Positions 55,352 through 64,000 of a DNA stretch of 64,000 bases are shown here, piece after piece. How positions within the stretch are numbered: the stretch's first letter is position 1; each line of letters starts with the position of its first letter. The position numbers and the translations under genes are program-made. The stretch is from NCBI RefSeq assembly GCF_018860825.1, contig NZ_JAHKPZ010000030.1, positions 225,695 through 289,694 of the forward strand, read 5' to 3'. Below the pieces are notes generated by a model. The model searched no databases. It worked only from the letters and a program-made list of their open reading frames with translations, and was not told where the DNA came from. This DNA comes from Lacinutrix sp. C3R15 (lineage in GTDB: Bacteria > Bacteroidota > Bacteroidia > Flavobacteriales > Flavobacteriaceae).

Positions 55352-56186
55352 TTTGACTAAAATTTTCTGGTTTAACTAATTTTTCTAATAAATCTTTTTT
55401 AGCTTGATACAAAGCTTTTAATGGTAACTGAAAACTTGGGTATTCTTTATACAGTTCCATTAACTGACTAACAGATAAGCATTCTTCTATTCGCTGTTTA
55501 ACATCTTCCTCTTTTATAGGTGATGTACACCATTCTAAAATGCGTTTTCCTGTAGAAGTATTTATCATAAACTCTGGCTTTCCAGAAAACAGGTTAGTTC
55601 TGTCCTTGCTTGCTATAGCAAAATGTTTTATATCAATATCGAATACTATAGTAAATTCATAAGACACATCATCTCTTTGCACAGCTTTAAGTCCAACTTT
55701 TTCAGGCACATACTTTCCATCTTTTTGTTGCAGTACATAATCCTGTTTTGTTCTCATTGTAGCTATAACATGAGCATCACATTGTAAAATCTTATTGATA
55801 AATGCTTTCTGCCTTGGTGTTACTTTATTCCAATTAGCAAATGAATTTCCTGGTAGTTTAGAATGGAAATCTAAAAGCTCATCCCAAACTTGAGAGATGG
55901 AATCTAAAATTATCACTTCCATTCCTGCCTTTTCACAAACAGTGATTGCTTCAATAAATTTCTCTGGTGTATAAGGTGGTTGTAATGGCAGTACATTGTA
56001 GTTACCTAAATGAGCATAAAGGTCTGCTGAACCATTTTCAGTATCTATTACAGCCACTTTATCCAGTTGGTCATTAGTTAGCCCTTTAGCCAATAAAAGA
56101 GAGCTTAAACTCTTGCCTGAACCTGATGAACCTTGCAGAGCCATTTTAATTTTTGCTTGTTGTCTTTCTGATTTTCTTAATTGCAT
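55323..56186 (-). CDS. RecA-like AAA ATPase (phage nucleotide-binding type)
   Basis: 287 residues with Walker A GSSGSGKSLSSLLLAKGL near residue 18 and Walker B MEVIILDSISQVWDE near 95. The ATMRTKQDYVLQQKDGKYVPEKVGLKAVQRDDVSYEF region is typical of AAA_24/Erf-associated phage ATPases. It probably loads or helps recombination proteins on DNA during replication or integration of the element. It overlaps DUF3871 by 29 bases and is separated from the helicase gene by a terminator-like hairpin. Confidence 0.85.
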   Translation of the reverse strand: MQLRKSERQQAKIKMALQGSSGSGKSLSSLLLAKGLTNDQLDKVAVIDTENGSADLYAHLGNYNVLPLQPPYTPEKFIEAITVCEKAGMEVIILDSISQVWDELLDFHSKLPGNSFANWNKVTPRQKAFINKILQCDAHVIATMRTKQDYVLQQKDGKYVPEKVGLKAVQRDDVSYEFTIVFDIDIKHFAIASKDRTNLFSGKPEFMINTSTGKRILEWCTSPIKEEDVKQRIEECLSVSQLMELYKEYPSFQLPLKALYQAKKDLLEKLVKPENFSQNGNSISNRA

Positions 56187-56238
56187 AATTTTATGTTTTT
56201 GAAGGTTAATATTAATTTGAATTATTTTTAATTTGAAT

Positions 56239-56252
56239 CTGAATAGATTCAG
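56239..56252. promoter_or_regulatory. 14-base palindrome upstream of the ATPase gene
   Basis: CTGAAT-AG-ATTCAG, perfect, 53 bases ahead of the ATPase start on the minus strand. A possible operator. Confidence 0.35.
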
Positions 56253-56263
56253 TACATAATGAA

Positions 56264-56290
56264 AAAGACCCTCATAAAATGAGAGTCTTT
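56264..56290 (-). terminator. Hairpin terminator after the helicase gene
   Basis: Stem aaagaccctcat / atgagagtcttt around aaa, with T residues on the minus strand. It separates the helicase transcript from the ATPase-DUF3871 unit. Confidence 0.7.
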
Positions 56291-56324
56291 ATTGTTATTT
56301 AGGTATTCTTAAAATGGCATAGTT

Positions 56325-56372
56325 TTTCCAAAACACTATATAGATAAATGGAAAAAGCAGTCCTTTTTTTTT
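56325..56372 (-). repeat. Stem-loop related to the one after radC-like gene
   Basis: Contains tttttcca ... actatatag ... tggaaaaa directly after the helicase stop. The same core occurs at 44735-44795, also at the 3' end of a minus-strand gene of the element. Confidence 0.55.
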
Positions 56373-58767
56373 ATAAAATTTCTTCTGGTAAGTCTTTAAA
56401 AAGTAGATTAGGTAATTTTTCAACTTTTTTTGATTTGACTAAATGAACTCCAGTCTTAACATTATTAATCCTAATTGTTTCTTTCTTTTCTGAAAAGAAA
56501 ACATTTATTGTTAAGTTGTAGATTGTATTCATTTTTTTTGAAGGTAATCGCTCTTTTTCATAAGTATTTTTAAGAGGGAAAATCCCTGTACTTAATAAAA
56601 TATCATTAGATAAAAGATATTTAATATCATTCTGAAAACTAATTGATTTATACTCTGCTGCAAATGCTTTTTTTGCTTGCTTATCAATGTAGTTATGTTT
56701 CTTATAAGTTTCTATATTTAACTCTATTACATCAACTAAATATTTCCACTTTTTATAAGCATTAACAATATGCAATTTAGACTCAGGCATTTTCTTCAAA
56801 TCCTTTGCTTTAATTGAGCTCATCACACAAGACTTTAGATAAAGTTGATAAACTTCAGTCTTGGTTGTATCTTTAGAATCAAAGAGTATAATTTTTAAAA
56901 TATCTAAGAGTACTTTTACTTTTTCAGAAGCGCCTATCTTTTTCTTGTCTAGAATTACTATGATAGAAAAAATGAAATTTTTAAACAACTCTATTTTCTC
57001 AAAAGGTTTTAAATTGATATAAAAATAATTTTCTTCTATAACCTCCATATCATAAAGTATGTCTTCAACAATCTTTTCTAACTGCTCATATTGTCTAGGT
57101 GTATTTAAGTATATTTTTTTTATGAAATTAATATCTTTCAATCTACAGTTTAAAAACTGATTTGTAAGTGATGCCCATAAAATATAAGCTGGTAAATCAC
57201 CTCCAAAAAAACCTCTAACTAGATGTTTTTCTCCTTTATCTAAATTAAATATCTCTTTAGTTGGAAACTGCAACCTATTTAGCTTGGTATCTCTATCAGC
57301 TGTTTCTATTTTTTCTATTGCAGGTTCAACTTCTCTATAAAGTTTATTGTAGGTCTTATCTAATTCTAAACCTTGACCATTTATGTATGAATAATCTATT
57401 GTTTTTTCTCCATACTTTTTACCCTCTTTAAAAACATCTAATATTGTGTTCTTTTGATTTTCTGTGTAGCTTAGAGGCAAAGTATCCTCATTAATATCTA
57501 TGGGAGGAGGCATAAACAAATATATTTCTCCTTTTTTTCTTTGCCTTGCCAAAGCCTGTATAATAGTATTAGAGCCCATGGTAAAAATCCCTTTATTGTC
57601 TATGAACTCAACATTTAAGTCCTTAGGAAAAATAACAATATAAGTATGCTCCTCATGTTCAATACTAATACCTGTACTAAATTTGGTCCCAATATTAATT
57701 TTCTCCTTATCATAACCAATAGAACCATCATCATGACTAAATGGGTCATTAATACTTTTATTAATATCTGCTTCTCGACTTATAAATAATTGACCAATCC
57801 TACTTTTACTACTGGTTAATTTTTGAACTAATTTCTTTGAATAGACAAGTATATCAAACTTCTTATCACTATCCAATAACTCCTTTATCAATTCAAATAA
57901 GGTTTCATCTTTTTCTATATTCCTATCTATATAAAAGTTTAAATACAATTCACTTTGTTTCTCTTTTACTGGTAGTCGTGTAGATTCAATAATTTTAATA
58001 GTGTTATCTGTAAATTCTGAAAGATACTTTATGACTTCTTTTGAAGCTTCATTATAAGTTGCACTTACAATATAGTTTTTATGAACTAAACCATGATAGT
58101 TCCATAACTTGTAGATGAACTCTTCTTTAAAGTTATGAATACTGGCATGTATTTCATCAAATACAAAAACTAATTTCTTATCTGTTTTTTCACAGTAACC
58201 AAGTAACCTATTGAAATACTCTGTTTTTTCCCTAACCTGAAACAAACTCTCTACAGAGTTCCCAAGTAATGCGTTTACAGTTAAAATATGAACATCAAAG
58301 TTTCTTATGTTAAACTTATTGATAACCTCTTCTTCACTGTAAAGACTTCCCCATTCAGATTTTACTTCTTTCTCTTTATTATCAAAATATTTATCAATTT
58401 CTAATTGGTTAAAAATCCTATGTTTTGAAATGTCATTTTTTATACAAACTTCTTCATACTGTTCTATAAGACTTTTGAAAGGTACTGCAATAACAACAAT
58501 ATAATCTTTGCTATTAGCAAACTCTTTTATGACCTCTATAATAGCTGTAGTCTTACCTTGACCTACACCAGCATTGATAACAGTAGTATTTTTTTCATGA
58601 AGGTCTTTAGTTAAAATAGGTGTCAAGTTATCACTTAAATAACCTTCATCATTTGGTTCAACAATTTCTTTTGGTTCTACCTTGTATAGGTTACTATCAA
58701 AATCAGTATGATTTATTTCTTTAAACTCTATTGGAGTATCTTCAAAAAGGCGGTTATCAAAATCCAT
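56371..58767 (-). CDS. Large SF2-type helicase/ATPase of the element
   Basis: 798 residues. Walker A is in NAGVGQGKTTAIIEVIKEF near residue 68, Walker B is VFVFDEIHASIHNF, motif III is VSATYNE, and a late motif TIIQALARQRKKGEIYLF resembles motif VI. The C-terminal 300 residues are helical with no known domain. It lies next to the integrase and ahead of the RecA-like ATPase, so a role in element replication or excision is likely. It is not close to the defence helicase at 49302. The start is placed at 58767, 48 bases after the integrase stop. Confidence 0.8.
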   Translation of the reverse strand: MDFDNRLFEDTPIEFKEINHTDFDSNLYKVEPKEIVEPNDEGYLSDNLTPILTKDLHEKNTTVINAGVGQGKTTAIIEVIKEFANSKDYIVVIAVPFKSLIEQYEEVCIKNDISKHRIFNQLEIDKYFDNKEKEVKSEWGSLYSEEEVINKFNIRNFDVHILTVNALLGNSVESLFQVREKTEYFNRLLGYCEKTDKKLVFVFDEIHASIHNFKEEFIYKLWNYHGLVHKNYIVSATYNEASKEVIKYLSEFTDNTIKIIESTRLPVKEKQSELYLNFYIDRNIEKDETLFELIKELLDSDKKFDILVYSKKLVQKLTSSKSRIGQLFISREADINKSINDPFSHDDGSIGYDKEKINIGTKFSTGISIEHEEHTYIVIFPKDLNVEFIDNKGIFTMGSNTIIQALARQRKKGEIYLFMPPPIDINEDTLPLSYTENQKNTILDVFKEGKKYGEKTIDYSYINGQGLELDKTYNKLYREVEPAIEKIETADRDTKLNRLQFPTKEIFNLDKGEKHLVRGFFGGDLPAYILWASLTNQFLNCRLKDINFIKKIYLNTPRQYEQLEKIVEDILYDMEVIEENYFYINLKPFEKIELFKNFIFSIIVILDKKKIGASEKVKVLLDILKIILFDSKDTTKTEVYQLYLKSCVMSSIKAKDLKKMPESKLHIVNAYKKWKYLVDVIELNIETYKKHNYIDKQAKKAFAAEYKSISFQNDIKYLLSNDILLSTGIFPLKNTYEKERLPSKKMNTIYNLTINVFFSEKKETIRINNVKTGVHLVKSKKVEKLPNLLFKDLPEEIL

Positions 58768-58815
58768 GTATAATATTTAACTGTGCCATAAATGTATTAC
58801 AACACAGTTAATTTA

Positions 58816-60027
58816 TTATCCTTTTTTCTTCAATTTCTTACTTAACTTACTCATTTGACTACTTACTTTGTGCTGAACTACTTTAGCATAGTGCCTTTGT
58901 GTTATAGAGATACTTGAATGCCCTAGTAACTCAGAAACTGTTTCAATAGGAATATCATTATAAAGCAAAACTGTAGTCGCAAAGGTCTTCCTAGCTATAT
59001 GGTGAGTTAATCTTTTATCAATCTCAACCAACTCCGCTATTTCTTTTAGATAAGAATTAAACTTTTGATTGCTAATCACAGGAAGTAATCTTCCTTCAGG
59101 TCTATACTTATCTAGTATTTTAGAAGCTCTAGGTAACAAAGGGATTGAAACTTTAGATTTAGTTTTTTGTCTCATCATTTCAATCCAGATTCCTCCATCA
59201 AACCCTTTTATCAAATGCTCCTCCTTTAAAGTTGACATTTCTTGATATGCCAATCCTGTATAACAACAGAAAATGAACATATCTTTAACTTGATTCAATC
59301 TAGCCTGTCTAAAAGTATGATTTTCGAGTTTATCTAATTCTTTTTGATTTAGGTAAACTACTTTACTTTCATATTTTTTAGGTTTGTAAAGTATAAATGG
59401 GTCTTTCTTCAAATAGCCTTTTGCTAGAGCTAGTTTAATAATCTTTCTAACTCGTTGAATACTCTTATTAATAGTAATCTGCTTTTGTTTCTTTTCAGAT
59501 TTTAAATAGAAATCAAAATCATCTAAAAAGTTTTGATTGATAGATTCTAGTAGCATATCTCCTTTCTTGTATTGGAACCGAATAAAGTGTAAAACATGAT
59601 TCCTAGCCTCTGTAAACTTGTTATAAGTAGACTTTGAATACTCAACACCTATTAGCTTCTTCATTCTATTGTTATGCAATTCAAACACCTCTAAAAGCGT
59701 TTTATTAGCCTTTACATTCTTTCCTACATACTGCAAATAGATGTCCTCTACATCAAAACTCTCATTGTTAACTTGTAACAACAAAAAAGCCTGATTAATT
59801 CTTTGCTTAATCAGGCTCATTTGAGTATTAATGTTTTCATTTTCTTTATTGAGAGGTATTGCTTTTTGTTTTTTACTGTTCCAACAATCTACAACAGTAA
59901 ATAAGCCTGTAGAGAATACTCTTCTTTTTTTTAAATAAGTAATCCTACACTTTATAGGACACTTCTCCTGTTTATTTATTTTGGTTTTGTCAATTAAAAA
60001 CAAAACACTTAACTTATTATATTTCAT
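58816..60027 (-). CDS. int: Tyrosine recombinase/integrase (Bacteroides type)
   Basis: 403 residues. An N-terminal arm-binding domain (CPIKCRITYLKKRRVFSTGLFTV), a SAM-like core-binding domain, and a catalytic domain are visible. Catalytic residues: HHIARKTFAT holds the His-x-x-Arg, followed by LGHSSISITQRHYAKV with nucleophile Tyr380. At the first Arg position the motif reads TGLAYQEM, with Ala in place of Arg. A similar replacement is known in IntDOT-type recombinases, so the enzyme can still be active. It lies 171 bases from the right att site and drives insertion at tRNA-fMet. Confidence 0.94.
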   Translation of the reverse strand: MKYNKLSVLFLIDKTKINKQEKCPIKCRITYLKKRRVFSTGLFTVVDCWNSKKQKAIPLNKENENINTQMSLIKQRINQAFLLLQVNNESFDVEDIYLQYVGKNVKANKTLLEVFELHNNRMKKLIGVEYSKSTYNKFTEARNHVLHFIRFQYKKGDMLLESINQNFLDDFDFYLKSEKKQKQITINKSIQRVRKIIKLALAKGYLKKDPFILYKPKKYESKVVYLNQKELDKLENHTFRQARLNQVKDMFIFCCYTGLAYQEMSTLKEEHLIKGFDGGIWIEMMRQKTKSKVSIPLLPRASKILDKYRPEGRLLPVISNQKFNSYLKEIAELVEIDKRLTHHIARKTFATTVLLYNDIPIETVSELLGHSSISITQRHYAKVVQHKVSSQMSKLSKKLKKKG

Positions 60028-60164
60028 AATGTTCTGTTTTAAATTTTGGGGTACTTTTTTTAAATAAGGGTGTGCCTTTTTGTGTGCCTTTTTTTAGTTA
60101 AATGAAGGTAATCTGTACTTTAGTAAGAATCTAAAATAATTGCCAAACAGCTGAATTTACTGCA

Positions 60165-60198
60165 CAAAAAAAGAGTAACCATTTCTGATTACTCTTAC

Positions 60199-60202
<4 letters not shown>
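60165..60202 (-). terminator. tRNA-fMet terminator (element-borne copy)
   Basis: On the minus strand aagagtaa / ttactctt with a 10-base loop and a run of T directly after the tRNA. Nearly identical to the orphan copy at 39553-39591. Confidence 0.85.
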
Positions 60203-60275
<73 letters not shown>

Positions 60276-60285
60276 ATATAATTTT

Positions 60286-60340
60286 GAAACAATTTACTTA
60301 GCTTTTAACTTTCGGTTCATAATGCCGACCAAATTGTTTC
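60286..60340 (-). other. Structured leader between promoter and tRNA-fMet
   Basis: A perfect 10-base inverted repeat (gaaacaattt 60286-60295 / aaattgtttc 60331-60340) encloses two smaller possible stems, TCGG / CCGA and AGTT / AGCT. It starts about where transcription should begin and ends 10 bases before the tRNA, so it may guide 5' processing. Confidence 0.5.
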
Positions 60341-60346
60341 GGACTG

Positions 60347-60376
60347 CAAATATACAACCCTTTTTAGATATTACAA
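60347..60376 (-). promoter_or_regulatory. Bacteroidetes-type promoter of tRNA-fMet
   Basis: Minus strand: TTG (60376-60374), 19-base spacer, then TATATTTG (60354-60347), a perfect TAnnTTTG -7 element. Transcription would start near 60340. Confidence 0.7.
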
Positions 60377-60394
60377 GCATAATTTTAAAAAAAA

Positions 60395-60577
60395 TTACTG
60401 TTCAATATTTCTTGCCTGAAAACCAGATAGTTCTGCGTTAATAAATTCTACTTTTATTTCTATAGGGTTACAACACACCTCACAATCTTCAATATAAGTT
60501 TGTTTTGTAATACTAGAATCTAATAACATAGATATCTCCTGCCAACAATAAGGGCATTGAAAAAAGTGCTGTTCCAT
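60395..60577 (-). CDS. CPXCG motif-containing cysteine-rich protein
   Basis: 60 residues with two Cys pairs, CPYC near residue 9 and CEVCC near residue 36, and a final FQARNIEQ. This fits PF14255 (Cys_rich_CPXCG), a small zinc-ribbon family of unknown role; here the first motif is CPYC-W rather than CPxCG. It is the first chromosomal gene outside the element, on the same strand as the tRNA. Confidence 0.85.
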   Translation of the reverse strand: MEQHFFQCPYCWQEISMLLDSSITKQTYIEDCEVCCNPIEIKVEFINAELSGFQARNIEQ

Positions 60578-60635
60578 AAAATAAAAATAGGCAAAATAAA
60601 TTTTGCCTATAGCGTAATTATTTAAATTATGGTTA

Positions 60636-61460
60636 TTAATCTTCTTCTGTAGCTAAAGCAGTATCTGTAGCAAAATGTAATTTCATTTGAATCTCTCCAG
60701 GTTTACTTTTTACAATACTTGCTATATCATTATTTAATTGATTACCGCTAACTATTATGGTTTCTAAATTTATAAGATTAGTTAATTCTCTTGGTAAATT
60801 TCCTGTTAAAGCATTACTACCTAATACAAGTTCTTTTAAATTTACTAGGCTTCCTATTTCTGTTGGTATTTGGCCATCTAATTTATTATCTATTAAGCTT
60901 AATACTTCTAACTTACTTAGTGTAGCTATTTCTGTTGGTATGTTACCCGTTAAAAAATTGCTTCCTAGTACTAAGACTTTTAAGTTTTTTAAATTTCCTA
61001 TACTTGCAGGAATAGCTCCTGAAAAAGTATTGCTAAACAACTCTAATACTTCTAGTTTTTCTAATTGACCAATTTCACTAGGAATATTTCCTTCAAAAGA
61101 ATTTACAAATAACTGTACCGATTTAAGTTCTTTTAAATTAAATAACGATTTTGGTAAAGTCCCTTCTATTTTATTAAATCCTAAGTTTATATTTTGAAGA
61201 TATTGTAGGTTTCCTATTTCTTGCGGAAGGTTTCCTTTTAAATTATTTCTGAATAAATTTACACCTACAACCTTGTCATTTTTTACAGTAACTCCGTACC
61301 ATGTAGAAACAGGCGCATTCAAATCCCAAGTAGTATTCCATTGGCTACCTTGTGTAGTATTATATAATGCTACTAAAGCATCTTTTTCTATTTGCGAAAC
61401 ATTTGCATTTACAAATATACTTGTAAAAATGCATATTAAGGTTAGTTTTAATGTTTTCAT
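60636..61460 (-). CDS. Secreted leucine-rich-repeat protein, plant-type repeats
   Basis: 274 residues with a signal peptide (LTLICIFTSIFVNA). The N-terminal cap LVALYNTTQGSQWNTTWDLNAPVSTWYGV resembles the LRRNT-type region of plant LRR proteins. About eight repeats of 24 residues follow, L-x-x-L-x-x-L-x-L-x-x-N-x-[FL]-x-G-x-[IL]-P, for example FSGAIPASIGNLKNLKVL. This is the plant-specific LRR consensus. No anchor or T9SS domain is seen. The role is probably protein or peptide binding in the periplasm or outside; the partner is unknown. Confidence 0.88.
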   Translation of the reverse strand: MKTLKLTLICIFTSIFVNANVSQIEKDALVALYNTTQGSQWNTTWDLNAPVSTWYGVTVKNDKVVGVNLFRNNLKGNLPQEIGNLQYLQNINLGFNKIEGTLPKSLFNLKELKSVQLFVNSFEGNIPSEIGQLEKLEVLELFSNTFSGAIPASIGNLKNLKVLVLGSNFLTGNIPTEIATLSKLEVLSLIDNKLDGQIPTEIGSLVNLKELVLGSNALTGNLPRELTNLINLETIIVSGNQLNNDIASIVKSKPGEIQMKLHFATDTALATEED

Positions 61461-61562
61461 TATGAATAGATTTGGTATTAATTCTTAACGAATCTACCTC
61501 TTATCATGATAAAAAACAAATTTATTCGATGAAATGCACTGTACGAAAAAAGAGAAACCTTT

Positions 61563-62888
61563 TTAATATGCTATATTTAACAGTTCACCACTTAATTGCA
61601 ACAGTTGTAATTCTGACAGTTTTGCCTGGTATTTAGCTTGATTCCTGCTTAATTCGGCATTCAATAAATTTAATTGGGCTTGTCTGAACTCGATAGAATT
61701 TACTTGACCTATTTTGAATTTTTCTTGCGATCTATCAAAATTATTTTGAGCAGTAATTATATTATTTTCCTGCACGCGAAAGATGGTTAATTTGTTTTGG
61801 TAATCATCCCAAGCATTATTAAAATCACGTGCTAAAGAAAGTAGTATTTCTTCTTTTTGAATTTCTTGGCTTTCTAATGCTATTTGTGCATTTTTAACGG
61901 TTGTTAAAGTACTACCTCCATCAAAAATATTCCAACTTAAATTAAGTCCTGCTGATAATCCTGTATTTGTAGATCCTGCTAAAAAGGATGCCGCATTATT
62001 ATCATTTTTATTCCATCCGTAAGAACCTGTTAAACCTAAGGTTGGTAAATACGAAGATTTTCCTATTTTAATATCTAATTCACTTATTTGTATCGATTTA
62101 TCTGCTTGCATTAAAGCAACATTTCTAGACTTTGCTTTTTCAAACAAATCTTCTTTATTAATGTCTAATAGAAAATTAATTTCAGTATTTACTTTAAAAT
62201 CTTCATTTAAAACATTTCCCATAACAAAGTTTAAATCTCTTTTTGTATTTTTTAACTGTTGCTTAGTATTGATTAAATTAATGCTATCGTTATTAATATC
62301 TACTTCTGCATTTAACACTTCTAGTTTTGTATTCTGGCCATATTCAAATTGATATTCTGAACGCACCAAACGCTCTTTAGATATAGCTAATGTCTGTTGA
62401 AAAGTTTCTGCATTTTCAGAAAGCTGTGCTACATTATAATATATAGTAAACAGCTCAATGATAGTGTTTTCAATAGTTTCACGCGCTTGTAATTCGGTAA
62501 GTTGATATTCTTCTTTTAAACTTTGATAATTATACTTTCTTCCTAAACCATCAAATAAAGTATAACTCAAATCTAATGAAGCGTTATAATTAGAACTTTC
62601 TGCACCATTTAAATTTGTAACATCTCCAGAAGAAAATTCAGATTCATTATTATCTAAATTATAGGTTGCTCCTGCACTACCAGTTACTGTTGGTAAATAT
62701 CCAGAATTATAGATACTAGTATTGTTTTCTGAAACTTCTAAATTCTTGTTTGCTACTTTAACACCATAGTTATTATCTAAAGTATAGTTAACAGCTTCTT
62801 CTGGACTTAATTCTTGTTGTGCATAACAAGCGCTCCACCCAATAATAAAGCAACATAATGTGATTATTTTAATGTTCATTTTCTTCAT
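61563..62888 (-). CDS. TolC-family outer-membrane efflux protein
   Basis: 441 residues from the start at 62888 (MKKMNIKIITLCCFIIGWSACYAQ); in-frame ATGs at 62906 and 62879 are alternatives. After the signal come the paired OEP repeats with long helices: LSPEEAVNYTLDNNYGVKVANKNLEVSENN and a second half beginning near KSRNVALMQADKSIQISELD. SYGWNKNDNN and LNLSWNIFDGG are typical barrel strands. It forms the outer channel for the RND pump encoded just upstream. Its start overlaps the pump gene's end (stop at 62869), so the two are coupled. Confidence 0.92.
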   Translation of the reverse strand: MKKMNIKIITLCCFIIGWSACYAQQELSPEEAVNYTLDNNYGVKVANKNLEVSENNTSIYNSGYLPTVTGSAGATYNLDNNESEFSSGDVTNLNGAESSNYNASLDLSYTLFDGLGRKYNYQSLKEEYQLTELQARETIENTIIELFTIYYNVAQLSENAETFQQTLAISKERLVRSEYQFEYGQNTKLEVLNAEVDINNDSINLINTKQQLKNTKRDLNFVMGNVLNEDFKVNTEINFLLDINKEDLFEKAKSRNVALMQADKSIQISELDIKIGKSSYLPTLGLTGSYGWNKNDNNAASFLAGSTNTGLSAGLNLSWNIFDGGSTLTTVKNAQIALESQEIQKEEILLSLARDFNNAWDDYQNKLTIFRVQENNIITAQNNFDRSQEKFKIGQVNSIEFRQAQLNLLNAELSRNQAKYQAKLSELQLLQLSGELLNIAY

Positions 62889-64000
62889 TTTGTTCTTTAA
62901 TAGCACGTTCTACTTCTTCTTTTGATACTTTATTTCCTGTGGCTAACCATTTTCCTTTTTGTTTAAGAGTATTACTAAACGATAAAAATAGAGGCAAAAC
63001 CAAAAGCGTTAAAATGGTAGCATAGGCAATACCAAAAGAAATAGAAATTGCCATTGGTTTTAAAAATTGTGCTTGTCTACTTTTTTCTAAAAGTAAAGGA
63101 GCTAAACCTGCTATTGTTGTTAATGAGGTTAAGAAAATAGCTCTAAAACGCGACTTACCAGCATCTAAAAGGGCATCATCAAAGTTTAAGCCTTCTCTTA
63201 AATTAGTATTAAATTTACCTATTAGCACCAAGCCATCATTTACCATAATACCTATTAAGGCAATGATACCTAGAAGAGATAGAATATTAACAGAAAAACC
63301 AAGTATCCAGTGTCCCCAAGCAACAGCTGTTAAACTAAATGGCACCAAAAGCATTAATAATAATGGCTGACTATAACTTCTAAACGTAAAGGCAATGACA
63401 ATATAAATTAAAAATAAAATTGGAATTCCTGCTTTTGCCAAAGAACTATTTAATTTTTCTTTTTCTCTGTTTTGTCCTTCAAAAGAAGCAGATATGGTAG
63501 GGTATTTAGATTTTAACTCCACCATGGTTATATTTTTTAAATCGGCCAAAATATCTGTAGTACTTGTACTTGGATCTTTTAAGTCTGCAGACACTTGTAT
63601 TTCTCGTTGTCCTTCTAAATGGTTAATAGCAACGTCACCTCTTTCAATAGTATAAGACGCTATATCTTTTAAGGTTACTCGCTCACCTGTTGGTGTTACA
63701 ATTCGCATATCATCCAGGTCATTAATAGAGGCTCTGTTGGTTCTATCATAACGAACCCAAACACGAATTTCGTCTTGTCCTCTTTGAAAACGTTGCGCTT
63801 GTGCACCAAAGAAACCAGAACGCACCTGACTCATAACGGTACTTAAATTTAAACCTAATAAGTAAGCACTTTCTTTAAGTTCAATACGTATTTCTTTTAT
63901 ACCAGCAGGATCATTATCTTCAATATCTTTTAATAAAGGGTTCGTTTCTAAAACTTGTTTCAGCTCTATTTTGGCTGCTTTAAGTTCATCAATATTATTT
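62869..64000 (-). CDS. RND efflux transporter permease, C-terminal part (cut by window edge)
   Basis: The frame is open through to base 64000, so the gene continues beyond the window; an internal ATG at 63834 is not the start. Visible are about 377 residues: the second porter domain (RIVTPTGERVTLKDIASYTIERG), then helices of the second membrane half, including VAWGHWILGFSVNILSLLGIIALIGIMVNDGLVLIG (a conserved RND segment) and FLTSLTTIAGLAPLLLEKS. This is the AcrB/HAE type of inner-membrane proton antiporter. With the TolC protein downstream it should form a tripartite pump; the membrane-fusion protein is presumably upstream, outside the window. Confidence 0.93.
   Translation of the reverse strand, partial: NNIDELKAAKIELKQVLETNPLLKDIEDNDPAGIKEIRIELKESAYLLGLNLSTVMSQVRSGFFGAQAQRFQRGQDEIRVWVRYDRTNRASINDLDDMRIVTPTGERVTLKDIASYTIERGDVAINHLEGQREIQVSADLKDPSTSTTDILADLKNITMVELKSKYPTISASFEGQNREKEKLNSSLAKAGIPILFLIYIVIAFTFRSYSQPLLLMLLVPFSLTAVAWGHWILGFSVNILSLLGIIALIGIMVNDGLVLIGKFNTNLREGLNFDDALLDAGKSRFRAIFLTSLTTIAGLAPLLLEKSRQAQFLKPMAISISFGIAYATILTLLVLPLFLSFSNTLKQKGKWLATGNKVSKEEVERAIKEQNEENEH

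Noticed and set aside
58816-60027. Inactive integrase because the first catalytic Arg is replaced by Ala
   Set aside because: IntDOT-type recombinases also lack this Arg and are active, and the His-x-x-Arg, His and Tyr are present.

Overview
The window is low-GC DNA from a marine-type member of the Flavobacteriaceae (Bacteroidetes). The evidence is C-terminal type IX secretion (Por/T9SS) sorting domains on several secreted proteins, a hybrid two-component regulator with beta-propeller sensor, many Cys-type S1 sulfatases, lipoproteins with a CSSDDD-type export signal, TAnnTTTG promoter elements and Bacteroides-type mobile-element genes.

Region 1 (1-24.8 kb) is a locus for a sulfated glycan. 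It holds the end of one sulfatase, a DUF1080 (3-keto-glycoside hydrolase family) lipoprotein, an ApbE-YceI-FGE-like-Gfo/Idh run, three complete sulfatases, an outer-membrane beta-barrel, two small T9SS-sorted proteins, a fourth complete sulfatase, a T9SS-sorted candidate glycoside hydrolase and a YadA-head/C1q-like surface protein. No SusC/SusD pair is present.

Region 2 (24.8-39.5 kb) is an L-fucose catabolic locus. On the minus strand lie a rhamnulose/fuculose-1-phosphate aldolase, L-fucose isomerase, an FGGY sugar kinase, class I fructose-1,6-bisphosphatase and a 1374-residue hybrid two-component regulator. Divergently there is an AraC regulator, lactaldehyde dehydrogenase, fucose permease, a truncated mutarotase remnant and an FMN-dependent L-lactate dehydrogenase. 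Fucose enters, is isomerised, phosphorylated and split to DHAP and lactaldehyde. Lactaldehyde goes to lactate and then pyruvate, and Fbp supports gluconeogenesis from DHAP. With the sulfatases this suggests use of a fucose-containing sulfated polysaccharide such as fucoidan; the substrate is inferred.

Region 3 (39.5-60.3 kb) is accessory DNA stacked on the 3' side of an initiator tRNA-Met gene (60203-60275, minus). A 74-bp direct repeat (41947-42020 and 60199-60272) bounds an 18.3-kb integrative element with a tyrosine integrase beside the intact tRNA. The element carries replication/repair-like genes (two ATPase/helicase genes, DUF3871, RadC-like, DUF3127), surface lipoproteins and a compact operon: XRE regulator, MmeI-like DNA methyltransferase with an apparently degenerate nuclease site, SF2 helicase, T5orf172 GIY-YIG protein, an unknown soluble protein, a four-helix membrane protein and a small protein. 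This operon is the best candidate for a poorly described defence system. Left of the element is a smaller cluster, HNH nuclease, HIT protein and a nuclease gene broken by one stop codon. It lies between a second copy of the tRNA terminator and the displaced tRNA copy, which suggests an older insertion at the same tRNA.

Region 4 (60.3-64 kb) is ordinary chromosome: a CPXCG zinc-ribbon protein, a plant-type LRR protein, and a TolC-RND efflux pair cut by the window edge.
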